From assembly GCF_000276665.1 (NCBI RefSeq), contig NW_004955446.1, forward strand, positions 16,009,596-16,073,595: a DNA stretch of 64,000 bases, in the 5' to 3' direction. How positions within the stretch are numbered: the stretch's first letter is position 1; the number at the start of each line of letters is the position of its first letter. The notes beneath the pieces are model-generated. The model saw only the letters and a program-made list of their open reading frames with translations, did not search any database and was not told the DNA's origin. Shown piece after piece: positions 1 to 13,030 of the stretch. A program made the position numbers and the translations under genes. The DNA is from Chinchilla lanigera (taxonomy: Eukaryota > Chordata > Mammalia > Rodentia > Chinchillidae).

Positions 1-430
1 TTTTTCTTTTAAAGATAAAAGAATAAAAACATATTAACAAACACACAGACATTTACAAAACAACATAAAAACAATAAAAACAATACAAAATTTCAGACAA
101 GGTGATAGGAAATTAACAATGGTTGTATTACATATTGTTATCTTCCAATTGGTTACTCAGATAAGCAAACATAGGCATGTAAGATTGCTCAAACAATTAA
201 GCATTAACTGTTCCTTTCAGTAAAGCAATAAAAATCAGTAGTACAACAGTCTTAGCTATCCTGTGTATACACATATACATATTTTTCCCATCTTTCTTTG
301 TCGTCTCTTTTCCCTCATCCCAGTTGTTCTTTCCTTTTGAGCCGTTTCTTTCCCTTTAACAATATCTATTGCACCTTTTAGATTTCATTCACTCTTTCAG
401 GTTCTTACACTAGTGAGACAATACAGTGTT
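1..430 (-). mobile_element. L1 LINE 3' UTR, minus strand, cut by the window edge
   Basis: The segment opens with a T-rich run, as expected for a poly(A) tail read on the other strand. Its content matches the 3' part of the L1 at 35830-36698: the reverse complement of about 150-235 reads ggaacagttaatgcttaatt, also present near 36512 and 12188, and 350-430 carries the caatatctattg block also seen near 35859. Similarity stops near 430, before the ORF2 C-terminus, so it is 5'-truncated. No coding capacity. Confidence 0.75.
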
Positions 431-2515
431 CAGGTAATATTATTTTGAACCTATGTTATATGCAGAAAATTCCACAGCCTCTGAATAAAATACATGAGAA
501 TTACCTGGTTTCTTAATAATTTTCATATATATGAAAATATAAGTTTTTAAATCTCTCTGCTGTTCAATAATATTACTATTTAGGAGACATATGCCTGGGT
601 ATTTGCTAAAGAAAAAATCTGTTTTGATGGGTGTTAAACTTCAGTTATTTCAAGTTTGACTGAAGTAAATATTACTGTTTTCCATATCTTCAATATCAAA
701 AGTCCAAGTATTTTGGGACAAAAACCTGCCTAAAATGATTATTTTACCTTATTGATAGGCTAGAAAATGTTTGCTTCTATCTTGTGAATTGTTATACACT
801 TAAATAGTTTAACCTTTGTGTGGAGGTTTTTCCTTAATTCTACTAAGTGATGTTTTGGGGACATAGCTCTGTGATGGACTCTCTGGGTGAAGTAGAAATA
901 ATGACCCTTGTCCTGAAGCTGTGAGGATTGTGTGAACCCATCAAGCATATGTGATCATAAACTAGGTTAATAGAATACAATGAAATCGAGCACAAGGGCT
1001 CAGTGGTCCCCGAAAAGGACAGAAATGGTTAGGGAGAGCTCTGGGGCTAGGAAAATTAGGAAGGTTGCCATGGGAGATAGGTTTCCTACGTGTTTAGAAG
1101 TGAGAAGTTCTTTTCAAGTGTGAGATATAATGATAATGCAAAAATAACGAAGTAGAAATATTCATAGCATTATGAGTTGAATAGTACAACTGAGGGATAA
1201 GTGGGAGATAATGATAAAGAGAATTTGAAGCAAGATGATCAAGAGCCCTAAATGTCAGAAAGGTTTTTCAGAGTGTCCTGTTAGCAATGGACAAGCATCT
1301 GTAAACAACGATAAATGGTTAAGGAGACAGGTATGTTTAATTCAATTTAAACATAATACAACATGTACATGTTTCAAAGCATCACATGGTATCCCATTAA
1401 AGGATGCAATTTTTGTGTTTTATGTCACAAAACAGGTCACTTAAAAATAAATTTAACCAATAAAATAGAAAAGTACTTCTGATGAGATTAGTAAGAAAAT
1501 GGGAATCTATAAAAGGAGTAATCTAGTATGTGTGCTTAAAGATTTGAGATTGGGAGCTGTAAACCAAAAGGAACATCGAGGAGTCTGCTGAAAGAATTTA
1601 GATGGCAAATAAGAAGAACCTAGAACGGAGAAATGATGGTTGAAATTGGCAAAAAGTGAAGGGCTTGAGACCAGATGTGAAGGAATTATCTTTCCTGCTT
1701 TTCACTGATAAGTTGTTATCTAAATCAGTTCAGAAGAAAAGCAATTCCAAAATTAACTATAGCATCTTCTAATTGAAATTCTGACTTAAGCAATATTGAT
1801 AAATAAAAAAGTTGAAGAAGAATCAAAAAACAAAAGATAAAGAAACCACAGATTTTATTTATTGCTATTGAATTTAAACATGATATTGGAGAATACAGAA
1901 ATGTTTTTAGCACAGTGATCTTGAAATAAACTGAAGTGAATTCGGGGTCATTATCTCGATTTTGTTCAGTGTGGAAATCCAATATGGTTTCCAACTTTAA
2001 TCATGTTTTGGCACTGAATTACTTATTTCTATAGTAAAAGTCAAATTCTCAGCTATTTATCCACTACTTTTTCCCGTAAAAAATCAAATTGTATGTGTGT
2101 ATGAAAGTTGACTTGTGCTCCATAAGTATTGAAAATACATGAATACTTTAAGTATTTGCACCAAAAATAAAAGTTTAGTATTCATAAATAACTTTTCTTT
2201 CAATTTTTAAAACATTGGCTGAAAACATACAATATAAAGACAATATCATATATTACCTTATTTTTAAGTATGTAGAACGGATAACATTTCATATAGCATC
2301 TCAAGGTTAAAACCATTTTAAATTCATACTTATAAAGAAATAATATTAGATAATGTGATTACCTTAACAGTAATGCTAGTTATGAACCTAGAAAGATTCC
2401 TTCTCACATGCCCATAAAGGAAGATGGTTTTTATCAAATGTGTTGCTTTTCATAGGATAATGACCATGATGTGTGTGACTATGTACATAAGGGTATTCTG
2501 GAGATAAAGACTATT
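431..2515. other. Unique AT-rich intergenic or intronic DNA
   Basis: No gene, RNA gene or clear mobile element is visible. About 1000-1330 and 1610-1680 are purine-rich and resemble the old repeats called at 47470-47900 and 54480-55640, too weakly to name. Short open frames here have no coding character. Confidence 0.5.
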
Positions 2516-2542
2516 ACACACACAAACACACACACACACACA
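2516..2542. repeat. (CA)n microsatellite, interrupted
   Basis: A CA dinucleotide run of about 27 bases with one interruption (caaacaca). Confidence 0.85.
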
Positions 2543-3334
2543 TTTCACTGACACAGACATTGTTGATTAAAAGTCAGAAGCATCATACTGAAATGTGTTG
2601 AGAAAGCTTCTAAAGTGATTTCAAATGATTTATTTCATAACTATATGAACTGCAGGACAGGTCCTTTATATTTTATAGGCTCTGTATGCTTTAGGCAAAA
2701 ATGCACTAAAGTCACGGGCTGTTGTTAGCTTTTGTGGGGGTGGAGCTCTTGGGTGGTCCTCAGGGGAAACCTTAGGCAAAAAAGTATTGCTGTAATCCAA
2801 TCTGTACAGCAGATCATGTTAGAACCAAGAACAGAGAGAAACGATGGAATTCTCCACTACAGGTCAAGATGGGGGAAAGAAAGCAGATCCCTTAGGAGTA
2901 ACACTGTTTAAAAGTGTGGGAACTGCTGCATAATTCTGTTTCATTGTATTTATTTTATTGGAAAAGCTTTGTTTTCTTCTACAGTTTAAGGAAGATACTT
3001 TACAAAAACCTACTTCTTGAGGATACTCGGACTGAAGTGAACAGTGATGAGAAAAAGCTGCCAGGATAATTCCTAACATGCATATCTGGCTGATTTTTTT
3101 ATTTTGTCCTGTGGTCCAGACAACTCATCCAAATTGAGAGTTCCTTCTGAAGTTGTTAAGAGTTGGAACTGCTTTAAAAATTTTTAAAGGATTTTGGAGG
3201 CTGTATGATATTCCAGTTGGAGAATGTGCTGTGAGATGATATCAACATTTACAGTTCTCTGCATTCATGTTGGATTGACTTCCTGTTCCACGCTTACAAG
3301 TCAAGTGTTAACAATTTCCCAATAATTTTACATA
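2543..3334. other. Non-coding, nothing recognised
   Basis: Mixed AT-rich sequence. The open frame on the minus strand at 2864-3079 has no recognisable domain and no conserved-looking codon structure. Confidence 0.5.
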
Positions 3335-3500
3335 TTTGTTCATTCACTAATTAATTCATTCATGAATTAATTCATTCAACCAATATTCATGATACAGTTA
3401 CAGTCAATCAGATATTTGTTGGTAGGCATTGTGGATAAAATGGTGACACTATCCCTTCTCTCATAGGGACCGAAATAACATGGAAGAGAGACTGTAATTA
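3335..3500 (-). mobile_element. L2-like ancient LINE 3' end
   Basis: An attcattc-rich stretch is followed by sequence resembling the inverted L2 3' end (a region around tattgagcacctactatg in other copies), then a decayed 'total of ... tctctcatagggacc' segment. Orientation is inferred from the ATTC-rich end being the reverse of a GAAT tail. Heavily diverged. Confidence 0.45.
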
Positions 3501-3513
3501 ATAAAAGAATCTC

Positions 3514-3671
3514 GCCGGGTGTGGTGGCGCACACCTGTAATCTCAGCACTCAGGAGGCTGAGGCAGGAGGATCACTGCGAGTTCGAGACCAGCCTGGGCT
3601 ACAAAGTGAGCTCTAGGCCAGCCTGAACTACATAGCAAGACCCTGTCTCAAAAAGACCAAAAAAAAAAAGA
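3514..3671 (+). mobile_element. B1 SINE with intact target-site duplication
   Basis: Full-length B1: starts gccgggtgtggtggcgca, carries a pol III A box near the start and a B box (gttcgagacc) near 3580, contains the internal quasi-duplication typical of rodent B1, and ends in an A-rich tail. It is flanked by the exact 11-base duplication aaaagaatctc at 3503-3513 and 3672-3682. The intact flanks mark a fairly young insertion into the edge of an older L2-like segment. Confidence 0.93.
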
Positions 3672-3682
3672 AAAAGAATCTC

Positions 3683-6129
3683 AACAAAATGTGTAATAGG
3701 TAACTGAAATCATGAAAGTTTAGGTGTAGAAAACATATGTGTATATGTCATAACCTAATTACAATAGAATTGTTTTAATTGTTCTTCTATTTTGTGAGTT
3801 ATATGTATAACATGAGAAATCAACTTTCTTATGTACAGAACTTATTAGGAAATTATACAATAATTACATAATTAATGCAATTTTTCTCAAGTTGTGTTTA
3901 TGTATGTTCTACTTGTGGTTAAATTTTAGTACAAATTTTATCCATAGGAAGAAATGTTCATTGTAAATTTATGGGAGAAGAAATTATATTTTCTCATCAA
4001 AAGAACAATACTGCTATTAGTAAGAATTTTAATTATGTAGAATAGGTGCATGGAAGTACTTCTTTGCAAATTCTTTTAGATAACTTGTTCCTGTGACCAA
4101 TGTTCCCTTAAATTTGTTTTATAAATTGTGAGTGTACTTAAAGATCAAGGAAATCTATGGGACTAGGGAGGTAATCTCATACATTTTCTAAACTACCACA
4201 ATGACATGGACATATGAATAATAATTCACTTAATGGGAATTCTGGGTAGGATTTTAACAACAATGTAGAACATGAAAAAAGAACGAAAATGGCATTATTT
4301 GTCAGACATCAGATTTTCTCTTGTGCTGTTAAATTTATTCCCAACAACCTGCAGCTCTTTCATGAGGATGACAGCAGAAGCATCATGCATTCTCTGACAT
4401 CTGTGCACACACACACGCCAGTGGCAAATGCACCAGCCATGAGGGCATAAAACTAGGCTAGAAGTCGGGATGCATCATCTGGTACCTGTTATCAGTCAAC
4501 AAAGATCCTTGTGCTAAGTGGTTCCACAGATTGCACCATGCGAGAAGCAAGCCCCAGGAGGAAAAACCAAGGCAATACTGCTCCAAAGGGCTGTAGAATT
4601 GTGGCTGTGGTCTCAGCTAGTGACACTGATGATACTGATGACAATTAAGAGTGAGGGTTTAGAAAGTGAATGAGGAGCAATTCAGCTGCTACAATGTCCA
4701 TCAGCAGACTGTTGCCTAAGGCAAAAGGACCCTGCTGTCCTTTGTTTTTCTATTCAAACTGGAGGATTGAGAGGAGGTGAAGGAGAGAAAGAGAATTATA
4801 AAATTCCTTATGTCTTAAATTTTTAAAGCTAGAAATAATTGAAGAATTTAAAGTGGCCATTTCTTAAAAGCAGAATGGTTTGCTGCCTCTAGCTTTAAAC
4901 TCGTATCACTGCGATACATTTTTAAAACTTTTTATGAGAAAAGGTTTATATCTGCTCAAAGTCATCAGATTAATACTACCAAGCATCCAACTATTTCCTC
5001 CTTTCCCTAATATGCTCTTGTTACAATCTCCAGCAATGGGGAAGTGCCTCGTCTTTGTTTATGAGGCCATCGTTAGAGTTATAGCTGTCATGGAATCACA
5101 CTGAACAGTTTTGTTTCAGGTTCTATTCATATGGTCTTCCCATTTCACATTACTATAATTGTGCATAAATTACAACTTATCAGATTTTTAAAGTTAAATG
5201 TTTTGAAATTAGTGTTTATATGTACAAAGGAAAATAATCTCTTTTCTTTCATAGAAAATTAGTATTTTCTGTGAAAAACACTGATTTAATGTATGATATA
5301 GTTAAAACAGTAAAGCCACAGAGATCTGTCCAAAAGCTGAAAATTTTAAACTCTACCATGTAAGAAATCCAGAAGGTATCAAAAGATGAGATTTTACTCA
5401 TATGCTATTTCTGAAGTAGAAAATGCAATATAGTAATAGTAGGTTAAATATTTTGCCTTTCTGTCTTAGAAAAAGAAATGTTATACCACTCTAAGAGTGC
5501 TCTTTTATATTATTCCATGTACTTCTTGTGACTGATTTCTATAAAAGTGCCAAGTGAAATATACTTCTAATGCTGTTGAATAAGTCTGATTTCAATACCA
5601 GAATTTAAGCAAGAATCCTCAAATATATAGAGGATAATATGCTTTGTTAAGTGTTTGAATGCTGAAATTAGGGTAATTTTTCTTGACCTGCAACAAATAT
5701 ATGATTTTCAAAACAAGAACTGTTTGATATGTTATGTTTAAGATATTATATTTCATTATACTACTTGTAAAAAGAAAGCTAAACCAATTTCAAAAGTTAT
5801 GCTAGTTTTCATGACTGATCAAATTAAAAAATAATAGGCATTTCAGTTACTCTCTATATATTAGGAGCTAATAATTTAAAGAGATATTGTGCAAAGAATA
5901 CATTTTATTTCAGTCTAATGACTTTATATTTTAGTTAATGCTTTAAACTATGAGAAGATGATTATCTGAAATAATTTCAGAATTTAAGTGTAATGGGATA
6001 GAAATAAGACAAGAGATCCAACTAAATACTCTGTTAGGTTGTAGTGATTTTTATTATTTTTACTCTGCATGTATGGCTAATTATGTTTACAAGGGAAATA
6101 CCAGAAACAACTTATCATGGAGGATCTAA
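3683..6129. other. Unique AT-rich DNA
   Basis: No recognisable repeat or gene. The 4305-4760 part is less AT-rich and looks unique. No splice-site-flanked open frame with coding character was found. Confidence 0.5.
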
Positions 6130-7120
6130 AATCATACAGACTTGCTCCTGAGAATTTTCAATGGGGAAATAAAATCAGGCCAACCTCAATCATGGCTTAT
6201 TAAATTACAGCTGGTCCAAAACTGTTTGATATTCAAGCAGCTAATTAGCAATGGAGATGGCTAATTCAAACTCTGGGCTTTGATCTCTGGTTCACCCAAT
6301 ATTTATTAGGTTTATTTTAGAAAGCGAATGAAGAGGGAAAGTATCTTGGAAGCTTGAGGAGACAGTCTGAACAGTAGTTTTCTTATAATTTACAGACTTG
6401 TGGTACTTAATATGTAATGCAATAATCTTCCTGGTGCCATTTGTCATTTGGACGCTACTAGAGATTATAGCTTAGGGCACTGCATCTGTGCACAGATCTG
6501 GCAGGAAATGGTCTAAAATCTTGAACAGCTGAGCGTGATGTTTTGGTGTAGTTGGAAAATTCAACCTCTGCTCCAGAGGTCACTGCATGCTTCTGTCCTG
6601 ACAGCCCAAATTGTTAAGCATGTGACTAATATGCATACAGAACACAGGCTGCCTGACGTCTGCTACAAGCTTGATGGCTGGTTAGTGGCTAGTCTTAATT
6701 TTATGTGACAATCCTATGTAGGAAGTGCTGTGGGGGTGACTAAATGGAGCATATTGATGTCCCACTGGGTGTAGCCCCTGTTGTTTTGACAAATTCTCCT
6801 TAGCATTTATCAATCAGGCCTACAATAGGGAGTGTGCTGAATATCTAATTCAGACATGCTAGTCAGGGCTAATAGAGCAAGATAGCATGTTATTCAATTT
6901 GTACTTGTTAGCGATGTCCCACTGTCACTGGGCAATTTACCTTCACACTTCACAAATGAAAAGAGAAATTTGCTGGGCTTCAAACACTTACATGAGTTAC
7001 AAGCAAAATTTTAATTAGCATGTCATTACAGCAATAATTTATTGCTTCTTTGTAGTTTCCCTAGCATACAGATTGCACTTTTCCGACGTTAGAAAGGATG
7101 TCCTCAAGGCTTAGGAAGCA
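6130..7120. promoter_or_regulatory. Candidate conserved non-coding element (enhancer-like)
   Basis: About 1 kb free of visible repeats, with more balanced composition than its surroundings and dense homeodomain-type TAAT/ATTA cores (for example gctaattagc near 6240, ttttaattagcatg near 7010), plus atgcat and gattaa-type words. Similar low-repeat, motif-dense stretches are often conserved enhancers in gene deserts. This is inference from composition only; conservation cannot be seen in one genome. Confidence 0.3.
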
Positions 7121-10100
7121 GGTAATAATGAGGACAGCTAGCAAGCTTTACGAAAAGATGTATACTGATCTGTTCTCTTTGTGAAGTTTTAAATACTTGT
7201 GTATGTATAGAAATAAAATAAAATAGATACCTGAGGTTTTCTTTCACAGGATTTTTTCAATACTTTTACCAATGCTGTTTTGATATTGTGTTTGCTCACT
7301 TTCATAAATTCTGCCATGTTTCAGTTTCTTCCTAGATATAACGTACATCGGCACCACCATCCTTAAACAGTGTGTACACGATCAGCATTAAAATCACTCT
7401 GCGTAGGCTTGGGGAATATCTCGGATTTACAAGAGTTTTTCCAGGTGTGAACAAATCTGCACCTACTGTTTTCTACCAACCGTGTATGGCAAGTTGTCAG
7501 GAAAGCACAATCTTAATCAACTGGCAAATAAAATACATTAAGAAAGGAGAATAAAAAGGAAGAACTGGTAGCTACTCCCCATCTTTGGCCACAATCTGGC
7601 ACCCTCGGAACACAAAAGTGAAAGAATGAACTGCATTGTTCAAGACAGAAGGAAATAAAGGGGGTATTATAAAAATACAGTAATGCCAATTATAAATGCA
7701 TTTCAAATGTAGCTGGTACAAATACTCTGATAGTAGTTTTGGCATATTTTGAAGAGTAATGATGGTCAAACCCTCCTTGTGTGAAAGGTGCAATTAGATC
7801 TCATAAACTAATGGCATTTTACCATATGTAACTGAATGTTACTTTGTGTATATTTACCTAATCTATAGAAATATGGCTTAGTAATAAAATTTCTCAATAC
7901 ATTTCTCAATGTAGGGTAATATAACTTTGTGACTATTGAATTCTACATTACCAATTTTATAGAATATGGCTTTATGACCACCTTGCCACAAAACTTACTG
8001 TCAATCAGAATAGGGTCTTGGGTTGCATTTCTGGACTATTTAAAAGTAGCAGGATAGTGTCTTATTTACCTTTGTGTATTATTTTCTGATGTACATGATG
8101 CAGAGTACCTACCAGGAGCCCAACATTAACTGTTAGAAGAATAAACAAGTCAATGATCAGGCAAAAGTGCCCAATGAAAGCAAACATGGATAAACACATA
8201 GTGCTAACTTTCACTTGACCTAGAAAGATAATTGAAATTATCCTATAATTTCCTAACTGTAGGAAAGCAGAACATTCTAAGTAAATCTACTATTTTTGAA
8301 GCTGAGACAATATATGGGAAAGATAATTTTTTTTGCCTTGTGGACCATGTCTACATATTCTTTTTACATTAGTTTTTTTAGTTCTAGTTTACTTTTCTAA
8401 AGCCATTTTCTATAACAGACATGCCTAGAACCTAAAAAATATTTTGGTTATAATTGTTAATAACATGACTATGCCATGAAAATTTAAAAATATATCTTAT
8501 GTGTGATATTTAAAATTCCTACCTTTGCCTTTATAACTAGGTTATGTAAATGTGTGCTTGTGGCATGTACATAGATTTTGCAATACTGAAAAGAAATCAT
8601 CCCTTCTTTATAAAGGGTATTCTGCAATAATAATAGCTACAATCTGTTCTATTCTAATACAATTCTTCATAAAGAGAATCTTGCAGTATTAGAACAAAAG
8701 CATGATACTTAACACAAATGACTAAATAACTAGCATGCATCTCAGTTTATAGAGGAAGGCTAAACAGGCATGGTTTTCTTTTATCTGTTAAGAACATTTT
8801 CTGGAATATAATATACTCAAAATATTACATATTTTAAGATCAAATAATGATAGTGCATTTCAGTAGACCTATAGATACATACGTGCAGACATACATATAT
8901 TACACATGCAGACATGCATCTAATCATGTCCCTGAGTCAAGTTGGATGGAGGGCTTTCATTCTCTCCTCACCACACTGCTCTAATCCAAATACGTTTGAA
9001 ATCACAAAATTACCATTATTTATTTATTTTGTTTTACTCATTTCAGGGATTCTTTTTGACTCCACTTGATTATTATGTCTTTAAAGAAAGCAAAACATAT
9101 CCAGGATTTCTAAAATTTGGTGTGGCTACTATGGACTTCCATGCTTCTAAGTCTTACCTGCTATTCCATCCATATTTTAGGATATTATTGTCATCTTGAT
9201 TGTATTGTCAAGTGCTTTAGTAGAAAAATACAGATATGAGCCTAGGATAAAGCACATACTTGTATTACAGCATCAGATAAAAGAGTCTGAAAGAGATGTT
9301 CATTTAAAGTCAGAGGAGAAGAATCCATATCCAGTTGAGAACAACAGGAAAAATCCATGGAGAAGATGTCTTTGGAGATGGTCGTTGATGAGAAAGGAAT
9401 ATTTCAAGAGATAGAGATGTGGGTGATAAAGAAAAGGCTCAGCCCACACTAGGGTCATAACAAAAACAAGCAAACTCAAAATGCAGAAAACATGAAAAGC
9501 CACAGAAGTGCCGTCTAGTTTAACTACATTAAAAGATAGGTATGTGAACAGGGTGTCTACAAAATGCAAGACCAGAAGAATTTGGACACCAGGTCATAAA
9601 GGTCTAATTTATACTCTTAAAGAATGCTCATAATTTAATATAAAACAGAGGATCTTTAAAAAATTGTGAGCAAACTGTGAAATGACTGGAAGTGACTTTA
9701 GGAGGAAGAAATCCAATTTTTAGTTACAAAATCAAACTACAATTTGAATCAAAATCACAAAAAATTATTTTGTTTCTATTTTAAATAATATTTTCTATGT
9801 AAATATTTTATTCTTTGTTTCAGGATACTCAGTGTATCTACTGAGTTATATTTTAATGGAAATTCAGTCATACATTCATCAGATTATTTTCTAAGAGACA
9901 TAAAATATTAAAGACTAAAATAAAAATAAGAGTTCTATTCTTATATCCACATCTAACTTCCCCATGAGTATGTGGTCAGTTTACAGTAGGCAGATTTTGT
10001 TAAGCACAAACTTCAACTAAACTGGCAAGTTTTCCTTCCTTAAAATAATGTTAATTAGATTGTTGGAGTAATGACTTTCAATCTGCCATTGTTGTTTTTA

Positions 10101-10599
10101 TATGATTCTAATTTATTTAAGTCAATCATGTTGCGATCTTCTGAAATATTTGCCAAGTTTTTCCCTTCAACTCCTAAAAAATATCATTTATTCTTTTTCA
10201 CAGTAGGTTATCAATTTACTAACTTCTCTTCAAATTCAGGAAAACTGAGGTAGCTACAATATGTTAGCTCACTAACATACTGTAAGCATAATTTTAAGTG
10301 GAAGGTTAGTAAAAGTAAATGAGAAAAATATGAGTCATATTTCCAAGCAAGAGAGAGCATAGTAATGAAAATTTTATTTCATGCATAGAACCATTAGAAA
10401 ATAATTTAATTGTTATGGTAAAAGTAAATGCTTCTCTTATTTTTGAAATAGCTAGCTTGATCATGTTGCATTAAAGTTCTCCATTCATTATATATATGTA
10501 TATATAAATATATATATATAAAATCCTTGAACTTCCTTCTTTTTCAAAGAACCAAAAAGAAAATACATATTAAAAATCTTATAATTAAGAAACTAGTAA
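7121..10599. other. Unique AT-rich DNA
   Basis: No gene, RNA or confident mobile element. Short AT-rich simple stretches (for example 8880-8915 and 10488-10520, TA-rich). Open frames of 60-90 codons here have no recognisable similarity and no shared codon bias. Confidence 0.5.
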
Positions 10600-11130
10600 T
10601 CAAGCAGTGAAGAGCAACTTACCTATTTTTCCTAAACCTCTGTATTTAACCCATTGTAGCCCCTGTGGATTTTGTTTTGTAAATATCTCTCCTATATCTA
10701 AATTTCTCAGTAGCCATCCGTCTCTACATCCCCAATCCAAGATGTTAAACTGCCCTTCTGGGTTACTATGGAAGGTGTTCTTTCAGACCCTACATCTATT
10801 TTCTACACTGTGGTCAGAATAATTTTTACAAAATGCATATCTGATCACATCACCATGCTCTTTAAAACTCTTTGATTTCTATTAATTTTAGGACACTAAT
10901 GAACTCCTCATTGTGTTTCCACCCTTAATGTGGTTCTCCTAATGCATTCTTCTCTCTGCCCTCTGGCCTCAATTTTCCTCTTTATTCTTTAGCATCCACT
11001 GTGCCCACCCAATGACCTTACTATGTGTTCTTTTTGCAATCTGGAAGGTTCCTTCTCCCCTAGGGCTTAGCCAATTCTTACCTACCTACAAGAAAGTTTT
11101 CTTGAGGCCTCCAAAGGGTCAAGAAATGCT
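10600..11130 (+). mobile_element. L2 LINE fragment
   Basis: The run around 10815-10880 (a 'cagaataatttttacaaaatgcatatctgatcacatcaccatgctc' type phrase) followed by ctttaaaactctttgatttc, and later pyrimidine-rich 'ccttctcccc' and 'tcttgaggcctcc' phrases, follows the known order of the 3' part of mammalian L2. Highly diverged, no open frame. Strand is assigned from the direction of the 3' tail phrases in the family. Confidence 0.6.
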
Positions 11131-12059
11131 TTCAACACATGCAGTGGACTACATGTGCAATTACATGTTTATTTGTGTGGCATTTTGAATAATTGATATC
11201 CATTTTGTTTACCAAGTGGTAATATCTAAGAGGACAGAATTCTCACGTATCTCTCCATGCTTAGTATATTATTAAATGGTTAGGAAATGTTTTCTGAATA
11301 AGTAAATAGAAATTAACATACCAAGTGCTCATCACAGATCCATCCCAAAAGCTAACTATGAAAGGAGTATGACATCCTATAGATCCCTCATCTATTAGAC
11401 TATCTGACTTTGGCCACTCCTACCCCCAGTCTTCACACTGAGGCCCCCACAAGGCACCCACAGATCTCAGAGGGCCCTGTACTTTCCTAACTCCAGTATT
11501 TTGTACCTGACTTTTCCTTTTACTGGAAGGTAACCTTTGTTTTCAGTCTCTCCTCCATATCACCCTGATTTCTACCTCACTTAACTCTCTAACAAGGTAC
11601 TTCCTCCTTCCCCATCCCCGGTGTTTGAACTGAGCACTCCAATCTGTTTTCCAGTTTGCACCTGCACATAACTGCACATATCCTGGGATGTTCCTGTCTA
11701 TCTAGGGGACAGCAGTGAGGTGTGGTTTGTAAGGCAAGGGCTTTTAAGCAGCCATGATCTTGACTTTTTTCCCCAAATCATACCAAACCTAGACTTTATC
11801 TATGACATAATTTTAACACAGAGTCATTCATGCAGCTCTCTCCTCCAGCTGCATCCAAGAGACAATTTAGGAAGTGGGTGGAGAAACATTCAGGGAAATA
11901 GGAGACCTACATACTGTGATAACTCAGATATCAAAGGTGAATGCGGCTGAGATCATCATAGAGGCATTTGCTATTCTTCTCTGTGAGAGTTTCCATTACA
12001 CAAACACAAAAATAATTTTTTTCTTGAGCTTTTTCTAGATCTGGAGATGTGTGACTTTT
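11131..12059. other. Non-coding, with possible L2-like traces
   Basis: 11380-11710 is pyrimidine-rich and may continue old L2-type sequence, but I cannot define ends. The 76-codon open frame at 11720-11950 has no recognisable features. Confidence 0.4.
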
Positions 12060-12171
12060 AAAATTTTTTTATTTTAAAGAGAATTTAAAAAACAATAACA
12101 AAATAACATAGACAAAAATAAGGCAAAAACAAAAATGATATACGTTTTCAAAACAAAATGATAGGAATTAA
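12060..12171 (-). mobile_element. L1 3' terminal fragment, minus strand
   Basis: A T run followed by attttaaagag and an A/C-rich stretch ending in gataggaattaac parallels positions 1-115 of the window, which is the 3' terminus of a minus-strand L1. Similarity in that orientation stops at about 12171, where sequence of the opposite orientation begins. Confidence 0.6.
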
Positions 12172-12420
12172 CTTGCTGAGAGGAACAGTTAATGCTTAAT
12201 TTTTTTGACCAATTCTGCATGCTTATATCTAGTAATCTGAACAACTAATTTGAAGACAACAATATGCAATATAAGAACCATTGCTGAATTTCTACTATCT
12301 TGATTAGTGAAGCGCTGTATCATTTCTAATGTTTTTTTATTATTTTTTATTCTCTTTAATTGTTTGATCCATTCTTGCATCTTACATCTGGTAATCTGAG
12401 CAACTTCACTGAAGATGGGT
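12172..12420 (+). mobile_element. L1 3' UTR, plus strand, partly repeated
   Basis: Begins ttgctgagaggaacagttaa and continues in the same order as 36505-36668 (gcttatatctagtaatctgaacaac, then ccattg, then ttctcttta). From about 12357 a second partial copy of the same motif starts (ttgtttgatccattcttgca ... ctggtaatctgagcaac). So the L1 3' UTR is present one and a half times in plus orientation, immediately beside a minus-strand L1 tail. Confidence 0.6.
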
Positions 12421-13030
12421 AATTCTTGAGTAGCAATGAAGTGTCAGTCACAAGGTTATTACTAAATTTTAAATATCATTAAATTTTAAAAATAAGACAT
12501 ATTGAAGTGTGAATAAAAGCACACATAAAAATAATTTAGAACAAAAGCAAAACTTAACAGTTCAAATATCTGTTCAGCATTAACATATAGTACTAAAAAT
12601 CACTATGAGAAATGAGTACAAATGCATATGATATGTTAAAGCATTAAAAATGATTATGATGTGTTAAACCTTAAAAACAGGACAGTATATAATTGAATAA
12701 TGTAAAATAAAAAATAAAAACCTACAAAAATACATTAGAAACAGCATTATAAGTAATTATTTTTATATTTAACCAAACAGATATTTCTCATATAGTTACA
12801 GCATTTCTTTCTTTTTATACAGTACAATCTAGTTTTTTTCCTAAATACCAACACATAGACAAATATAGAGTTAAAAATAAGATTATAAAAAAAGGAACAT
12901 TGCATGAAAAATTAACAGAAACTTTTAAATTTGTTTTTTAGGATTTTTCCTCATTGAGTTTTTAGTAAATTCTAAGTAGAAAAATAATAGAAGTGCATTG
13001 TACTTTTAAATGCAATACAGTAATGAAATG
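12421..13030. other. AT-rich non-coding sequence between L1 pieces
   Basis: Very A-rich, about 600 bases. It may be L1-derived in part because it is bracketed by L1 pieces, but no diagnostic phrase was recognised. Confidence 0.4.

Noticed and set aside
3335..3375. CRISPR-like short repeats (attcattc, ttaattcattc)
   Set aside because: Simple-sequence repeats in a mammalian L2-like element, with no spacers or cas genes.
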